Assembly (NCBI GenBank): GCA_017948555.1
Contig: JAFMYY010000015.1
Span: 62,001 to 126,000 of the forward strand
Direction: 5' to 3'
Length of the DNA stretch: 64,000 nucleotides
From: Cesiribacteraceae bacterium YIM B00369
Lineage (GTDB): Bacteria; Bacteroidota; Bacteroidia; Cytophagales; Cyclobacteriaceae
The translations under genes were made by a program, and so were the position numbers. Position 1 is the first letter of the stretch; each line of letters starts with the position of its first letter. Under the pieces are notes generated by a model, which saw only the letters and a list, made by a program, of their open reading frames with translations, made no database searches and had not been told where the DNA came from. Below, one piece after another: positions 26,244 to 35,496 of this stretch.

Positions 26244-26799
26244 TAGCTAATTCCGATTGTTTATATTCTGAAAATAATATGTTTTGCTGATCTTTTTCAG
26301 ATACCACAACATCCTCCTGCGCTACCTGCCAGTCGATATTTAATTCAGGGTCATTATACAAAATGCCTCCCTCCGCTTCTTTACAATAATAGTTATCGCA
26401 CTTATAAAAGAATTCAGCTTCCTTACTTATCACCACAAACCCATGTGCAAAGCCGCGGGGAATAAATAACTGCTGTTTGTTTTCAGCGCTTAGTACTACT
26501 GAGAAATGCTGCCCAAAAGTGGAAGATCCTTCCCTTAAATCAACCGCCACATCCAGAACCTCTCCCTTAATTACCCTCACCAGCTTTGCCTGGGCATGGT
26601 CGCCCTTCTGAAAATGCAGTCCCCTCAATATTCCATAGGAAGAAAATGACTGATTATCCTGCACAAAATGCACATTGAGTCCGCATTTTTCATTAAACCT
26701 TTTTTCGTTAAAACTTTCGAAAAAATATCCTCTTGAATCAGAGAACACAGGAGGTTTTATTAAAAAACATCCTTCAAGTTTTGTATTGATAATTTCCAT
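26236..26799 (-). CDS. rfbC: dTDP-4-dehydrorhamnose 3,5-epimerase
   Basis: 187 residues, the expected size. The cupin core has SRGYFFESF, LRGLHFQ with the catalytic His, VAVDLREGSSTFG, RGFAHGF and a C-terminal YNDPELNIDW block; FFYKCDNYY carries the Tyr residues of the active site. It converts dTDP-4-keto-6-deoxyglucose to the L-rhamno form. It precedes and overlaps rfbD by eight bases. A second RfbC-like gene occurs at 42950-43510, also with intact active-site motifs. Confidence 0.95.
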   Translation of the reverse strand: MEIINTKLEGCFLIKPPVFSDSRGYFFESFNEKRFNEKCGLNVHFVQDNQSFSSYGILRGLHFQKGDHAQAKLVRVIKGEVLDVAVDLREGSSTFGQHFSVVLSAENKQQLFIPRGFAHGFVVISKEAEFFYKCDNYYCKEAEGGILYNDPELNIDWQVAQEDVVVSEKDQQNILFSEYKQSELANA

Positions 26800-27218
26800 A
26801 TTAAATTTTTTTCTTAAAAAAATCAGTAATTGCTAAACGATATATAAAAACAACTGACCTGCCATTAAAGATAAAGACAAGGGGGCTTCCAAAAAATATA
26901 TTTTAACTATACTTATATTTTTTTGTAAATTAACAAAGAAGAACAGACAATCGGAAGAATTTTCACCTTATTATTTTATTCATCAGTATTCAACGCACGG
27001 GTAAAAAAAGCCTTTTTTCGGCAAAAAGCAGCTAAAATTTTGACAGCTAGCTGTTCGCTTCCCGCATATTTTGCAAAAACTCAAAGTAACCTTATTTACA
27101 TTCACATGGCATTTCAAAAAAAATGGCCTGTTTGGCTCCTTACCAATTCAGACCAGTTTTTAATATAGATCAGGAATTCTCCTGAAAATCACTTTCAGTT
27201 ATATTGGCCCGGCAGCCA
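26800..27218. other. Intergenic region upstream of rfbC, 419 bases, no gene
   Basis: No credible ORF. It holds an A/T-rich tract near the rfbC start, a 12-base perfect palindrome ACAGCTAGCTGT at 27043-27054, an A6-GCC-T6 tract near 27005-27019, and a small hairpin TCAGGA/TCCTGA at 27170-27185 just past the end of the GT4 gene. The promoter for rfbCD is presumed here, but no good -7/-33 pair was seen. Confidence 0.4.
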
Positions 27219-28508
27219 TTAAGCATAAGCTTCTTCCAACTTATTTTCTTTTACCGCCGCCTTTGTTTCCAGCTCCCTGAATATTTCCACAAATCGTTTT
27301 GCTACTGCCTGCCAGTCATATAACTCTTTTCCGCGATTACGCGGGAAGGGCTTAATCCTCTCACCTTCAAGGATATTGCGCAACACATTCTTCCACTGCG
27401 GGTAATTAAATGGCTCCACCACTTTTCCCACACCTTCTTCAAGGAGGTACTCTGCCACGTTAGATACCCGGCTGATAAGTACTGGTGTGCCACAGGCAAT
27501 TGCCTTCATGGCTGCAACAGGGCCTCCTTCAGATATGGAAGTATGCACAAAAAGGTTGGATGCACAGTAATGCTGCCGCAAATCCTCTCCTGTTAAATAG
27601 CCTACGAAACGCACCTTATCCTGCTCCAGCAAGGGAGCTGCTTCTTTCCTTAAATAATCTTCATACTCCGCCACTCCATGGCCGGAGATTAGCAGCAGGA
27701 AATCATGTTCCGGGCTAAGCTCTTTTAAAACATCAATAAGCTTATCGAGCTGCTTTATCGGGATAAGAAGAGAGGAGGTAAAGAAAATGGTTTTTCCTGC
27801 GGGTAAATCCAGGGCTTTTCGTGCCTCCTGCATATCCATAGGCTTCCACACATCGAACTCACAACCGGAGGTTACTTTCTCGATGGGTCCGCTGTACATG
27901 CTTTTCAGGTCGTCCAGGTAGTAATCGTTCTGGACCATTACATAGTCTATTCTCTGAATCAATTTCTTTACCTTCCGGTGCCTGAGGTAATAACTAAGCG
28001 ATGCAGGTACATTTAACCTGGGTTTAAATATAAGATTCCCCGGCAGATTAAGTACCCCTCTGAAAGTCTGCAGTATAGGTAAATGGCCAAATTCTTCCAG
28101 TACTTCAAAATTCATTTGTCCGAAATCGCCGTTCAGGTTTATAATTACTTTATTCGCCTCAGAATATTCTTTCAAAAACCTTAATAAGGAAGAGGATCTT
28201 ATTTCCTTCATCACCTTTACTCCATGGAGGTTTTTTATATCTTCTGCAGGAAACAGCCGGTGCACCAGTCCGTCCTCAAAACGGTGAGAATACATTTTAT
28301 CTGCACGATAATCAGGCTGCCATACCTCAAACTCAAACTCCCCGCTGTACTTCAGAATTTCCTCACCTAACTTATCAGGAATTTCATTCCGGTATATGCC
28401 TACCCAGTTTCCGTCGGGGGTATCCCAGTTTACCTCAGGCCGTGGTTTATCCTTCAGATAGTCGTAATCCGGTTTATGAGGAAGAATATTAATTATTTTT
28501 GTTTTCAT
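27219..28508 (-). CDS. Glycosyltransferase GT4 (paralog A of a duplicated pair)
   Basis: 429 residues. The N-terminal 100 residues (MKTKIINILPHKPDYDYL, PDGNWVGIYRNEIPDKLG, FEVWQPDYRADKMYSH) are almost the same as in 32482-33813. The C-terminal half is GT4: FFTSSLLIPIKQLDKLIDVL, LISGHGVAEYEDYL, and TSISEGGPVAAMKAIACGTPVL with the conserved Glu in the donor site. It is the last gene of a minus-strand unit with a flippase and two methyltransferases. The flippase stop is eight bases upstream. Donor is unknown. Confidence 0.9.
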   Translation of the reverse strand: MKTKIINILPHKPDYDYLKDKPRPEVNWDTPDGNWVGIYRNEIPDKLGEEILKYSGEFEFEVWQPDYRADKMYSHRFEDGLVHRLFPAEDIKNLHGVKVMKEIRSSSLLRFLKEYSEANKVIINLNGDFGQMNFEVLEEFGHLPILQTFRGVLNLPGNLIFKPRLNVPASLSYYLRHRKVKKLIQRIDYVMVQNDYYLDDLKSMYSGPIEKVTSGCEFDVWKPMDMQEARKALDLPAGKTIFFTSSLLIPIKQLDKLIDVLKELSPEHDFLLLISGHGVAEYEDYLRKEAAPLLEQDKVRFVGYLTGEDLRQHYCASNLFVHTSISEGGPVAAMKAIACGTPVLISRVSNVAEYLLEEGVGKVVEPFNYPQWKNVLRNILEGERIKPFPRNRGKELYDWQAVAKRFVEIFRELETKAAVKENKLEEAYA

Positions 28509-28516
28509 ATCATTTA

Positions 28517-30010
28517 TTACCTTTTACGGAATTCATTCATGATGTAGTTCTTCATCGACCGGAAATCAACCAGTGAGAGAAGATCCTCCCAGTCATCTTT
28601 GTCTATCCAGCCGAGGAGGGACAATGCAGTGTAGGTTATGGCCAGGTAAACAGGAACAAAGGCAATCATTAACAGGACATCACCATAAAAAAATGATTCA
28701 AAAGCAGTATAGAAAACTGCATAATTGATAAGCCCGAAAATCCCGAACTTAAGTGTTAACTGGTGCTTAAGGCTTGGAAAATGCTTTGTTGCATAAAACC
28801 TGTAGAGGATGCCCAGGAAAATATTGGAAAGCAACACTGCAGATGCCACACCCTGAGCTCCGGTATTTATTAACTGTGGGTGCAAAAATAAAACAACTGC
28901 TAATGCAAAGAATATGAGGTTTGCTGTATTTAATATTGCCGACAATTTAAATCTGCCTAAACCTTCAATTACACTTCCGTATGGCATGTTTAGTACGTTA
29001 ATAAAAAGGGCCACCGTTACAAGCTGCATTACCATTATGGATGGTTCATAATCCTCTCCCAGCAACATCATTACAAATGGCCGGGAGAATATAGTTAACA
29101 AAACCACGGCTGGAAGAATGTAAAGAAAGCTGAAACGCTCAAATTTGTAAATCTTATCGCGAATGAAGTGATTATTCCCTTCTGCTACAGCCTTTGAAAA
29201 TAACGGGAAGAATAATAAGCTTACACTTTTACCAATTAACAGAATGAAGCCCCCTACCTTATACCCGGCAGTATAATACCCAACCTGCTCTGAGCTTGTA
29301 AAAAACTGGAGAAGTACCTTATCAATCTGCTGAATCATGCTTGTTGACATACCTATCAGGATAACCGGAAGGGAAATTTTCATATACCTCCAGGCAAGTT
29401 TTTTATCAAACCCCTTAAAAGAGAATCCCCTGAACAGGTATACATAAATGGGTATGGTTACTAATGTGGCTGCCATATTTGCAAAAGAAAGAGCAACTGC
29501 CCCAAAACCCAGCAAAACCACTGCTATCCGGAGCGGATGTTGCAAAAAGCCACCCAGCAGATCGGGAATATCCACCTTTGCCTGTTCGGTTTTAGCCGTA
29601 AAGGTTGCTTTAGGAATATATATCAGCTGACCAATAGTAACGGTGATTAATGAAATAAAAATCACGTACTCATGAGCCTGGCTCTCAAATTCCTTATCGA
29701 ATATATATTTTTGAACAGCATAAAACCCAAGAACCCCCAGCACAAACAAAGCAGTGGTAACCAGTTTTAAGCCGGCAAAAGTACTGTTGCATTTATCCTC
29801 ATCCTGCCCCTCAGATAATAACTTTATATGGGCAGTGCTTATACCAAGATCGGCAATAAAAACCAGCAGTGAAACATAAGCTGTACCAAAGGCAACTGTA
29901 CCAAGTACAGTAGGACCCGCTACCCTGGCTACTACAAGGCTTGCAACTATCTGCAAGACTTGTAAGCCAATTTTAGTAGAGTAGCTAAGAATTAATTTTT
30001 GTTTTAACAT
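28517..30010 (-). CDS. Wzx-like polysaccharide flippase (MOP superfamily)
   Basis: 497 residues with about 12-14 membrane helices. Features of the family are SYSTKIGLQVLQIVASLVVAR with GPTVLGTVAFGTAYVSLL in the first helices and central blocks such as FTSSEQVGYYTAGYKV. It should translocate lipid-linked oligosaccharide to the periplasm. It lies eight bases before the GT4 paralog A gene and 51 bases after a methyltransferase gene. It is only distantly similar to the flippase at 487-2010, so this is not a recent duplicate. It probably serves the repeat unit built by the adjacent GT4 and methyltransferases. Confidence 0.9.
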   Translation of the reverse strand: MLKQKLILSYSTKIGLQVLQIVASLVVARVAGPTVLGTVAFGTAYVSLLVFIADLGISTAHIKLLSEGQDEDKCNSTFAGLKLVTTALFVLGVLGFYAVQKYIFDKEFESQAHEYVIFISLITVTIGQLIYIPKATFTAKTEQAKVDIPDLLGGFLQHPLRIAVVLLGFGAVALSFANMAATLVTIPIYVYLFRGFSFKGFDKKLAWRYMKISLPVILIGMSTSMIQQIDKVLLQFFTSSEQVGYYTAGYKVGGFILLIGKSVSLLFFPLFSKAVAEGNNHFIRDKIYKFERFSFLYILPAVVLLTIFSRPFVMMLLGEDYEPSIMVMQLVTVALFINVLNMPYGSVIEGLGRFKLSAILNTANLIFFALAVVLFLHPQLINTGAQGVASAVLLSNIFLGILYRFYATKHFPSLKHQLTLKFGIFGLINYAVFYTAFESFFYGDVLLMIAFVPVYLAITYTALSLLGWIDKDDWEDLLSLVDFRSMKNYIMNEFRKR

Positions 30011-30061
30011 TTAAAAAATGCGATGCGTGCCAGAAAAATTTACAGCAGGAAGTGCAGGCAA

Positions 30062-30766
30062 TTATTTTGCCAGCACCATAAGGGAGAATCCACCAAAAAG
30101 CTTTACTGTAAGATCGGAATTAATATTGAACATAAATTTACGTGGATATTTGGCTAATTTACTTTTCATGGTTTTGCGTGGCAGCTCCAGGGAATCAGCT
30201 GTATAAAAGTAGTCCATTATTTTATAGCCGGTATCTTCGAGGGTGGCAAGAGCAGTTTCTTTTGTATAATAATTAATATGCCCGACCGTGCGGCGCCCCA
30301 CCATAATCTGATCCTGTAAAATACTGTTTATATTAATGTCGAGCGGAATATGGAAAATTTTGTATTTGGCCCGGTCCTTCATTTTACGAAGGAATCCGAA
30401 CTCATCCTCCACATGCTCAAACACATCAATCGCCATGGCAATGTCGAACTTTACCGATTTGTCTTCTTCCAGTAAATCTTTCAGGTGAAACTTAATATTT
30501 TCATTTTCCCTTGACTTGCTCAGCTCATACGCCTGCGGCGAAATTTCATATCCTTCAAACTTAGTACCCTTTGGCATTTTATAAGAAAGTTGCTTCAGGA
30601 TTTCTCCTGCACCACAGCCTACTTCACATACAGTTTTATATTCGAGCTGATTGCGCTGAATAATCTTAAAAATGTTTCCTGCTTTCCAGGGGGAATCGCT
30701 TACATGCCAGTCCTTATTTTTCTCGAGATACTCTCCTGTTGCATAAATGCTTTCTTCCTGTGTCAT
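30062..30766 (-). CDS. Class I SAM-dependent methyltransferase
   Basis: 234 residues. Motif I is VCEVGCGAGEIL (about residues 61-72), followed by FEGYEISPQAYELS, an acidic FHLKDLLEED, and AMAIDVFEHVEDEFGFL, all standard for class I enzymes of the Methyltransf_23 type. GHINYYTKETA is a C-terminal block common in sugar or lipid methyltransferases. It probably methylates a sugar of the surface glycan. It lies in a minus-strand unit between a Trm112-type methyltransferase and a flippase, with gaps of about 50 bases on each side. Confidence 0.88.
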   Translation of the reverse strand: MTQEESIYATGEYLEKNKDWHVSDSPWKAGNIFKIIQRNQLEYKTVCEVGCGAGEILKQLSYKMPKGTKFEGYEISPQAYELSKSRENENIKFHLKDLLEEDKSVKFDIAMAIDVFEHVEDEFGFLRKMKDRAKYKIFHIPLDININSILQDQIMVGRRTVGHINYYTKETALATLEDTGYKIMDYFYTADSLELPRKTMKSKLAKYPRKFMFNINSDLTVKLFGGFSLMVLAK

Positions 30767-30818
30767 GATCGTGTGTTGTAAAAATTGATTAAAAAATAAA
30801 TATGATTATTAATAGCTG

Positions 30819-32018
30819 TTATTTAGTTACAGAAAGCCCTGGTTCCAGTTGTTTTGCAGGGCGGCTGACCCTCTTTGGAACAGAGCTGCCGGACCTCCAG
30901 TTCTTTTGAAGTATGAATACCGGGTATTGTCCCCAGCGCCCAAGGGCTTCAGGAAATTTATCTTCCAGCCAGTAAACGAAGGAAGCTATTTGTTTTCCAA
31001 ATGCCTTTTCTTTTAAAAATGTGTTAGAGAAACTCCGGCTTATGGCACTGTAAACTCTAATTCTGGCCCCGAAAGGCTTTTTAAGGTCGTTCAGGAACCA
31101 AGTATAATCCTGCTGTTGTAGAAACAACTCAGGAAGGTTTCCTGTTTTGCTTTTTTCGATTTTATTTTTCTTCACCCGCTTTCCCCGCAACAGTTTGTAA
31201 ACTTTAAACAGCGGTTTCCATACTCCAAACGCCAGCCTCATTAGCAAAGGTTTGTTCCAGTTATATACAATAACCGCCTCTCCTCCGGGTTTAATCACCC
31301 GCAGGGCTTCTTCCACGGCCTTTGTTTGTTCCTGTTGCGGAATATGGTAAACGGTATGCATAGAAATCACCGAATCGATACAATCATCGGCCAGGGGAAT
31401 GCTGGTCATATCTCCCAGTATAAAAATTCCTTTTCCATTGAGCCTGGAAGCAGCCTCCTGCATAGCCAGCAAAGAGAAATCCATGCAAATACGTAAGCCG
31501 TAACGGTTTGAGTAAGTCAGGTACTCATCATTGGGAACCGAACCGGAGGCAACATCTAAAAGATACTCCCCGCCCGGCAAATAATTGTTCAGCCGCAGGT
31601 GGCAGCGGCTCCAGTATTCTTCGCTTACAGGCCTGCGGTCTTCAAAGGTAATGGTATCATTATAACCGTTTTCCGTTTTTACCCAGCCATAATCATCATA
31701 AAACTTTTGCACAATCTTTTTTTCAGCAGAAAATGTCTCCACTTTTTCCATTGCAATTTCATCACCTGCCACTATAGCCTTTGTAGCCAGGAGCCCGGCT
31801 ATATATCCTTCCACCACCGGGTAAATAAATTTTTCATCTGCGGATATCAGGGCTTCCTGCAGCGGTACTGTAACAGTTTCACCTTCATAGGTGACCGCTT
31901 TACCTTCAGCAATAGCAACATTAAGTTTATTAAGATTTCCGGCGTCAACCAGCTTTAGTTTCTTACGACTTACAGGGCATCGCAGGTTTGGGATAAAATT
32001 CAACAACTGTGGATCCAT
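30819..32018 (-). CDS. Methyltransferase with Trm112-like N terminus (paralog A)
   Basis: 399 residues from the ATG at 32018. The frame stays open for another 61 codons upstream, to 32201, but the paralog at 33938-35161 begins at exactly the equivalent Met (MDLQLFNFVNNLRCPVS), so 32018 is preferred. Residues 10-80 resemble a Trm112p-like domain (NLRCPVSRKKL). Residues 115-280 form the methyltransferase: LLDVASGSVPNDEYL in motif I, FILGDMTSIPLADDCIDSVI and RVIKPGGEAVIVYNW. RPVSEEYWSRCHLRLNNYL is strongly conserved between the two copies. It probably methylates a sugar or lipid-linked intermediate and starts the minus-strand unit running down to the GT4 paralog A. Confidence 0.85.
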   Translation of the reverse strand: MDPQLLNFIPNLRCPVSRKKLKLVDAGNLNKLNVAIAEGKAVTYEGETVTVPLQEALISADEKFIYPVVEGYIAGLLATKAIVAGDEIAMEKVETFSAEKKIVQKFYDDYGWVKTENGYNDTITFEDRRPVSEEYWSRCHLRLNNYLPGGEYLLDVASGSVPNDEYLTYSNRYGLRICMDFSLLAMQEAASRLNGKGIFILGDMTSIPLADDCIDSVISMHTVYHIPQQEQTKAVEEALRVIKPGGEAVIVYNWNKPLLMRLAFGVWKPLFKVYKLLRGKRVKKNKIEKSKTGNLPELFLQQQDYTWFLNDLKKPFGARIRVYSAISRSFSNTFLKEKAFGKQIASFVYWLEDKFPEALGRWGQYPVFILQKNWRSGSSVPKRVSRPAKQLEPGLSVTK

Positions 32019-32481
32019 TGTACAACAATCATTTAAAGGTTCAAAAAAATAGCACCGCATCAAAAAAAGTAAGCCATCCCTGATTTGCGCAAACACCTCC
32101 GGATGGTAATTACTAATAATCTTTAACCTGATATAAAAAAGAAAGTTATTCTCCGGCACTAAATCCCGGTAATCGAAGTGCATATATTCCCCGCTCAGCA
32201 TGTAACAAATCCTGTTTATTATTTATTTTTCATTATCTGAAAGATTTGTTCTTAACATAAAGATAAAGATCAGACGGGAAACATTGCTTCTGCAGGCTAA
32301 AACATTACCTGTTTCAAAAGAAACCCACCCGGGTGAAACATAAATAAGATTGGTTATCAGCCTGTTTCAGGAAAATTTAAAAAAACATCTCCCTATTTAA
32401 TTGGTATATATAACATTACCGAAAACCAAAACAAGTAATAAAATGTGAAAGATCAACAATCTCTAAAAAATTGCTAAATCT
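32019..32481. other. Divergent intergenic region, 463 bases
   Basis: It lies between the methyltransferase (start 32018, minus) and the GT4 paralog B (start 32482, plus). Bases 32019-32201 are an open 61-codon extension of the methyltransferase frame with no visible family. CACCCGGGTG at 32326-32335 is a perfect 10-base palindrome enclosed by GTTTCA (32311) and TGAAAC (32334). CCTGTTTCA occurs twice (32308 and 32361). These could be operator half-sites. No clear -7/-33 pair was seen. Confidence 0.4.
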
Positions 32482-33813
32482 ATGAAAACCAAAATCATAA
32501 ATATTCTCTCTCATATTCCGGATTATGACTTCCTGAAGGACGAACCCCGGCCAACAGTAAACTGGGATACACCGGATGGAAACTGGGTAGGAATATACCG
32601 CAATGAAATCCCTGATAAGTTAGGTAAGGAAGTTCTTAAATTTACTGATGAATTTGAATACGAAGTATGGCAGCCTGACTACCGGGCCGATAAAATTTAC
32701 AGCCACCAGTTTGAAGACGGGCTGATCCACAGGCTTTTTCCGGCAGAAGATGTACCGGAGATTCACGGACTAAAAATAAGGAAGGAAATTACCTCCCCTG
32801 TAATGGTGGAATTTCTGAATGAATATGCCGGTGAAAATAAAGTTGTTATCAACCTCAATGGTGATTTCAGTAAGTTTATTTATGCCATTCTTAAAAATTG
32901 CGGGCATCTCCCTGTTCTGCAAACCTTTCGGGGCACCATTAATTTACCTGAAACAATGGCGTTTAAAAAGAGGCGTAATGTTCTTGCCACTGTTAACTAT
33001 ATCAACAAACACCTCATTACTAAAAAGTTAATCAGGAAGGTTGATTATGTTACCTACCAGAATAACCTCAACCAGAATACCCTCGAAAAAATTTACCGGG
33101 GACCAAAAGCCAAATTAACTTCCGGCTGCGATTTTTCCTTCTGGAAAAAGCTCGACAAAAAAGCATCCCGAAAAGAACTGAACCTCCCTGAAAACACCCC
33201 CATATTTCTTACATCCTCCCTGCTCATTATGAGAAAGCAAATCGATAAGCTGCTGGATGTTTTGAAAGAGCTGGATCAGCAACATGATTTTCTCCTTTTG
33301 ATTTCAGGCCATGGTACTGAAGAATATGAAAAGTATTTACAGGAGGTGGCAAAACCACTGATGGACAAAGGAAAGGTTAAATTTATTGGCTTTCATACCG
33401 GCGATAAGCTTAGAAAATATTATTCCAGCTCAGATCTTTTCATCAATCCTTCCATGTCGGAAGGGGGACCTGTGTCGGCCATGAAAGCACTGGCCTGCGA
33501 AACGCCATTGTTTTGCACCAATGTAGGTAACGTTGCAGAAACAATGAGAGAAAACGGGACAGGAATTCTGGTGGATCCTTTTGATTACCAACAATGGAAA
33601 GAAAAACTTAACAGTTTTTTAAACGGGGAAAGGGTAATACCATTCGACAGAAAGAAAGCAGAGGAACTTTATGACTGGCAGAAAATTGCTGCAAGGTTTA
33701 CAGCTATTTACCGCAAATTACACGAACAGCATATTTACAATAACAGGAAGGCTGTTCCTTTAAACAACAGAAAACCTATGAAACCTGATGCAGGGAACAG
33801 GCAGAAGGTTTAA
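32482..33813 (+). CDS. Glycosyltransferase GT4 (paralog B of a duplicated pair)
   Basis: 443 residues, a close paralog of 27219-28508 along most of its length: MKTKIINILSHIPDYDFL, PDGNWVGIYRNEIPDKLG, EVWQPDYRADKIYSHQF, then FLTSSLLIMRKQIDKLLDVL and NPSMSEGGPVSAMKALACE with the conserved Glu. The C-terminal 25 residues form a basic, Asn-rich tail absent from paralog A. It is alone on the plus strand between two minus-strand methyltransferase paralogs. An 18-base-pair terminator follows. It probably uses a donor or acceptor related to that of paralog A. Confidence 0.9.
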   Translation: MKTKIINILSHIPDYDFLKDEPRPTVNWDTPDGNWVGIYRNEIPDKLGKEVLKFTDEFEYEVWQPDYRADKIYSHQFEDGLIHRLFPAEDVPEIHGLKIRKEITSPVMVEFLNEYAGENKVVINLNGDFSKFIYAILKNCGHLPVLQTFRGTINLPETMAFKKRRNVLATVNYINKHLITKKLIRKVDYVTYQNNLNQNTLEKIYRGPKAKLTSGCDFSFWKKLDKKASRKELNLPENTPIFLTSSLLIMRKQIDKLLDVLKELDQQHDFLLLISGHGTEEYEKYLQEVAKPLMDKGKVKFIGFHTGDKLRKYYSSSDLFINPSMSEGGPVSAMKALACETPLFCTNVGNVAETMRENGTGILVDPFDYQQWKEKLNSFLNGERVIPFDRKKAEELYDWQKIAARFTAIYRKLHEQHIYNNRKAVPLNNRKPMKPDAGNRQKV

Positions 33814-33840
33814 TTCAGGAAATCCTGAAGGTTTTAAAGA

Positions 33841-33890
33841 ATCAACAGAAAAGGCGGAAGAATTTTGGTTCATCCGCCTTTTCTGTTGAT
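33841..33890. terminator. Strong bidirectional terminator
   Basis: Perfect 18-base stem ATCAACAGAAAAGGCGGA (33841-33858) and TCCGCCTTTTCTGTTGAT (33873-33890) with a 14-base loop, between the convergent GT4 paralog B and methyltransferase paralog B. A smaller TTCAGGA/TCCTGAA hairpin lies just before it at 33814-33829. This is the longest perfect hairpin noticed in the window. Confidence 0.75.
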
Positions 33891-33937
33891 AAAACTGTTT
33901 TACAGACTAATCAGCCCGTCAGTTGTTACTTTCATTT

Positions 33938-35161
33938 TCAGGCAGGCACTCCTTCGGTTTTTTGCCCATACCCGGGTAAAGGTAATCCTGCAACATCAGC
34001 CTGCTTTTTAGTAGTGATCCTCACTTTCTCTATAAGAAAAACAGGGTATTGACCAAAGCGCCCCATCAGCCGGGGAAAGTTTTCTTCAAGCAGGAATATA
34101 AAAGAAGCAAACTGACGTCCAAAAGCTTTTTCTTTTATAAAAGTATTCGAAAAACTACGGCTTATAGAGCTGTATACTTTAAGGCGGGCATTATAGGCGC
34201 TGCCTATATGATTGCTAAACCAGTGGTAATCCTGCTGTTGCACGAATAATTGTGGCCGCCTGTTATCACCACTGAATTTCAATGTTTTTTTTCTTTTTTT
34301 AAGCTTTTTATAGACGCCCAGGAGAGGTTTATAAAAGCCAAAAGCTGCCTTCATAAATGCAGGGTTACACCAGGAATATACTATTACAGCCCTCCCGCCT
34401 TTTACCAGAACTCTCTCTGCCTCCCCTATTGCCTTAGCCTGCTCCTGTTGGGGAATATGATAGACTGTATGCATAGAAATTACCGAGTCTATACATCCAT
34501 CCATGATGGGCATATTAGCCATATCCCCTAAAATAAATATCCCTTTTCCCTTCAAACGGATAAATGCTTCTTTCAAAGCCTGAATTGAAAAATCCATACA
34601 CACCCTGGCTTCATACAAATCACTGTAAGTCAGGTATTCATCATTTGGTATCGAACCTGAGGCTACATCCAGAATATATCTTCCACCCGGAAGGTATTTA
34701 TTCAGACGTAAATGGCAGCGGCTCCAGTAGCTTTCACTCACAGGCCTCTGGTCTTCAAAAGTTAAAGTATCCTTATATCCCTTATCTGTTTTTTGCCACC
34801 CGTATTCATCGTAGAATTTTTGTACCACTTTTTTCCCTTCAGCCAAAGCAGCATTCTGTTTGTCTTCATCCGAATATTCAACTCCTGATCCCGGCGAAAC
34901 AAATTCAGAGGCAAGTAATGCATCAGTAGCTAAAAGTGATGCCAGGTAACCATCAAAAACCGCATAGGCATATTTCCCATCTGCTGAAATTAATCCTTCT
35001 GCTAAAGGTTCGGTTTGAAGGCTGCCACTTTTGGTATAAACCTTCCCGGCAAGAATAGCATCATTAAGAAAGTTGAGCTCTGCTCCTGATAAAACCTTCA
35101 AACCCGCACCTGACACAGGGCAGCGAAGATTATTTACGAAATTAAATAATTGCAAATCCAT
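33938..35161 (-). CDS. Methyltransferase with Trm112-like N terminus (paralog B)
   Basis: 407 residues, a close paralog of 30819-32018. It shares the NLRCPVSGAGLKV Trm112-like start, RPVSESYWSRCHLRLNKYL, motif I ILDVASGSIPNDEYL, FILGDMANMPIMDGCIDSVI and SMHTVYHIPQQEQAKAI. The region between motifs is very alike by eye, so the duplication looks fairly recent. The start ATG at 35161 matches the family start. Upstream at 35251-35244 (minus) TAGTTTTG matches the Bacteroidota -7 consensus 83 bases before the ATG. It is likely monocistronic and ends at the 33841-33890 terminator. Confidence 0.87.
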   Translation of the reverse strand: MDLQLFNFVNNLRCPVSGAGLKVLSGAELNFLNDAILAGKVYTKSGSLQTEPLAEGLISADGKYAYAVFDGYLASLLATDALLASEFVSPGSGVEYSDEDKQNAALAEGKKVVQKFYDEYGWQKTDKGYKDTLTFEDQRPVSESYWSRCHLRLNKYLPGGRYILDVASGSIPNDEYLTYSDLYEARVCMDFSIQALKEAFIRLKGKGIFILGDMANMPIMDGCIDSVISMHTVYHIPQQEQAKAIGEAERVLVKGGRAVIVYSWCNPAFMKAAFGFYKPLLGVYKKLKKRKKTLKFSGDNRRPQLFVQQQDYHWFSNHIGSAYNARLKVYSSISRSFSNTFIKEKAFGRQFASFIFLLEENFPRLMGRFGQYPVFLIEKVRITTKKQADVAGLPLPGYGQKTEGVPA

Positions 35162-35496
35162 AAACAGCAGTTAAAAAAAATAAAATATGAATAAAAATTC
35201 TACATGAACTACAATACAGATATCAGAATTACAATTCAAACAGCAAAACTAAAACCAATGTTTTTTTGTTTTTCACTCTTCTTAAATCAATATTTTTCAA
35301 AAAACATCATTACACCCAAATAAACAACAAGCTATCAGGAACGGCAAAAGACAAACATTACCATCATTTTCCCTGTTTAATGTATATCCTCAACGTGCAT
35401 AATCCGGATATATTATCAACGACTGACTATCAGTGTTTTGTATTTGAACATTATTTTTTTCTGATCGTTATTTAAGGTACTAAACAATTTTTTCCG
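35162..35496. other. Divergent intergenic region, 335 bases, no gene
   Basis: A very A/T-rich spacer between the methyltransferase paralog B (minus) and the secreted protein (plus). On the minus strand TAGTTTTG at 35251-35244 matches the -7 consensus TAnnTTTG, but no TTG sits at -33. For the plus-strand gene no consensus match was found. No repeats or hairpins of note. Confidence 0.35.
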
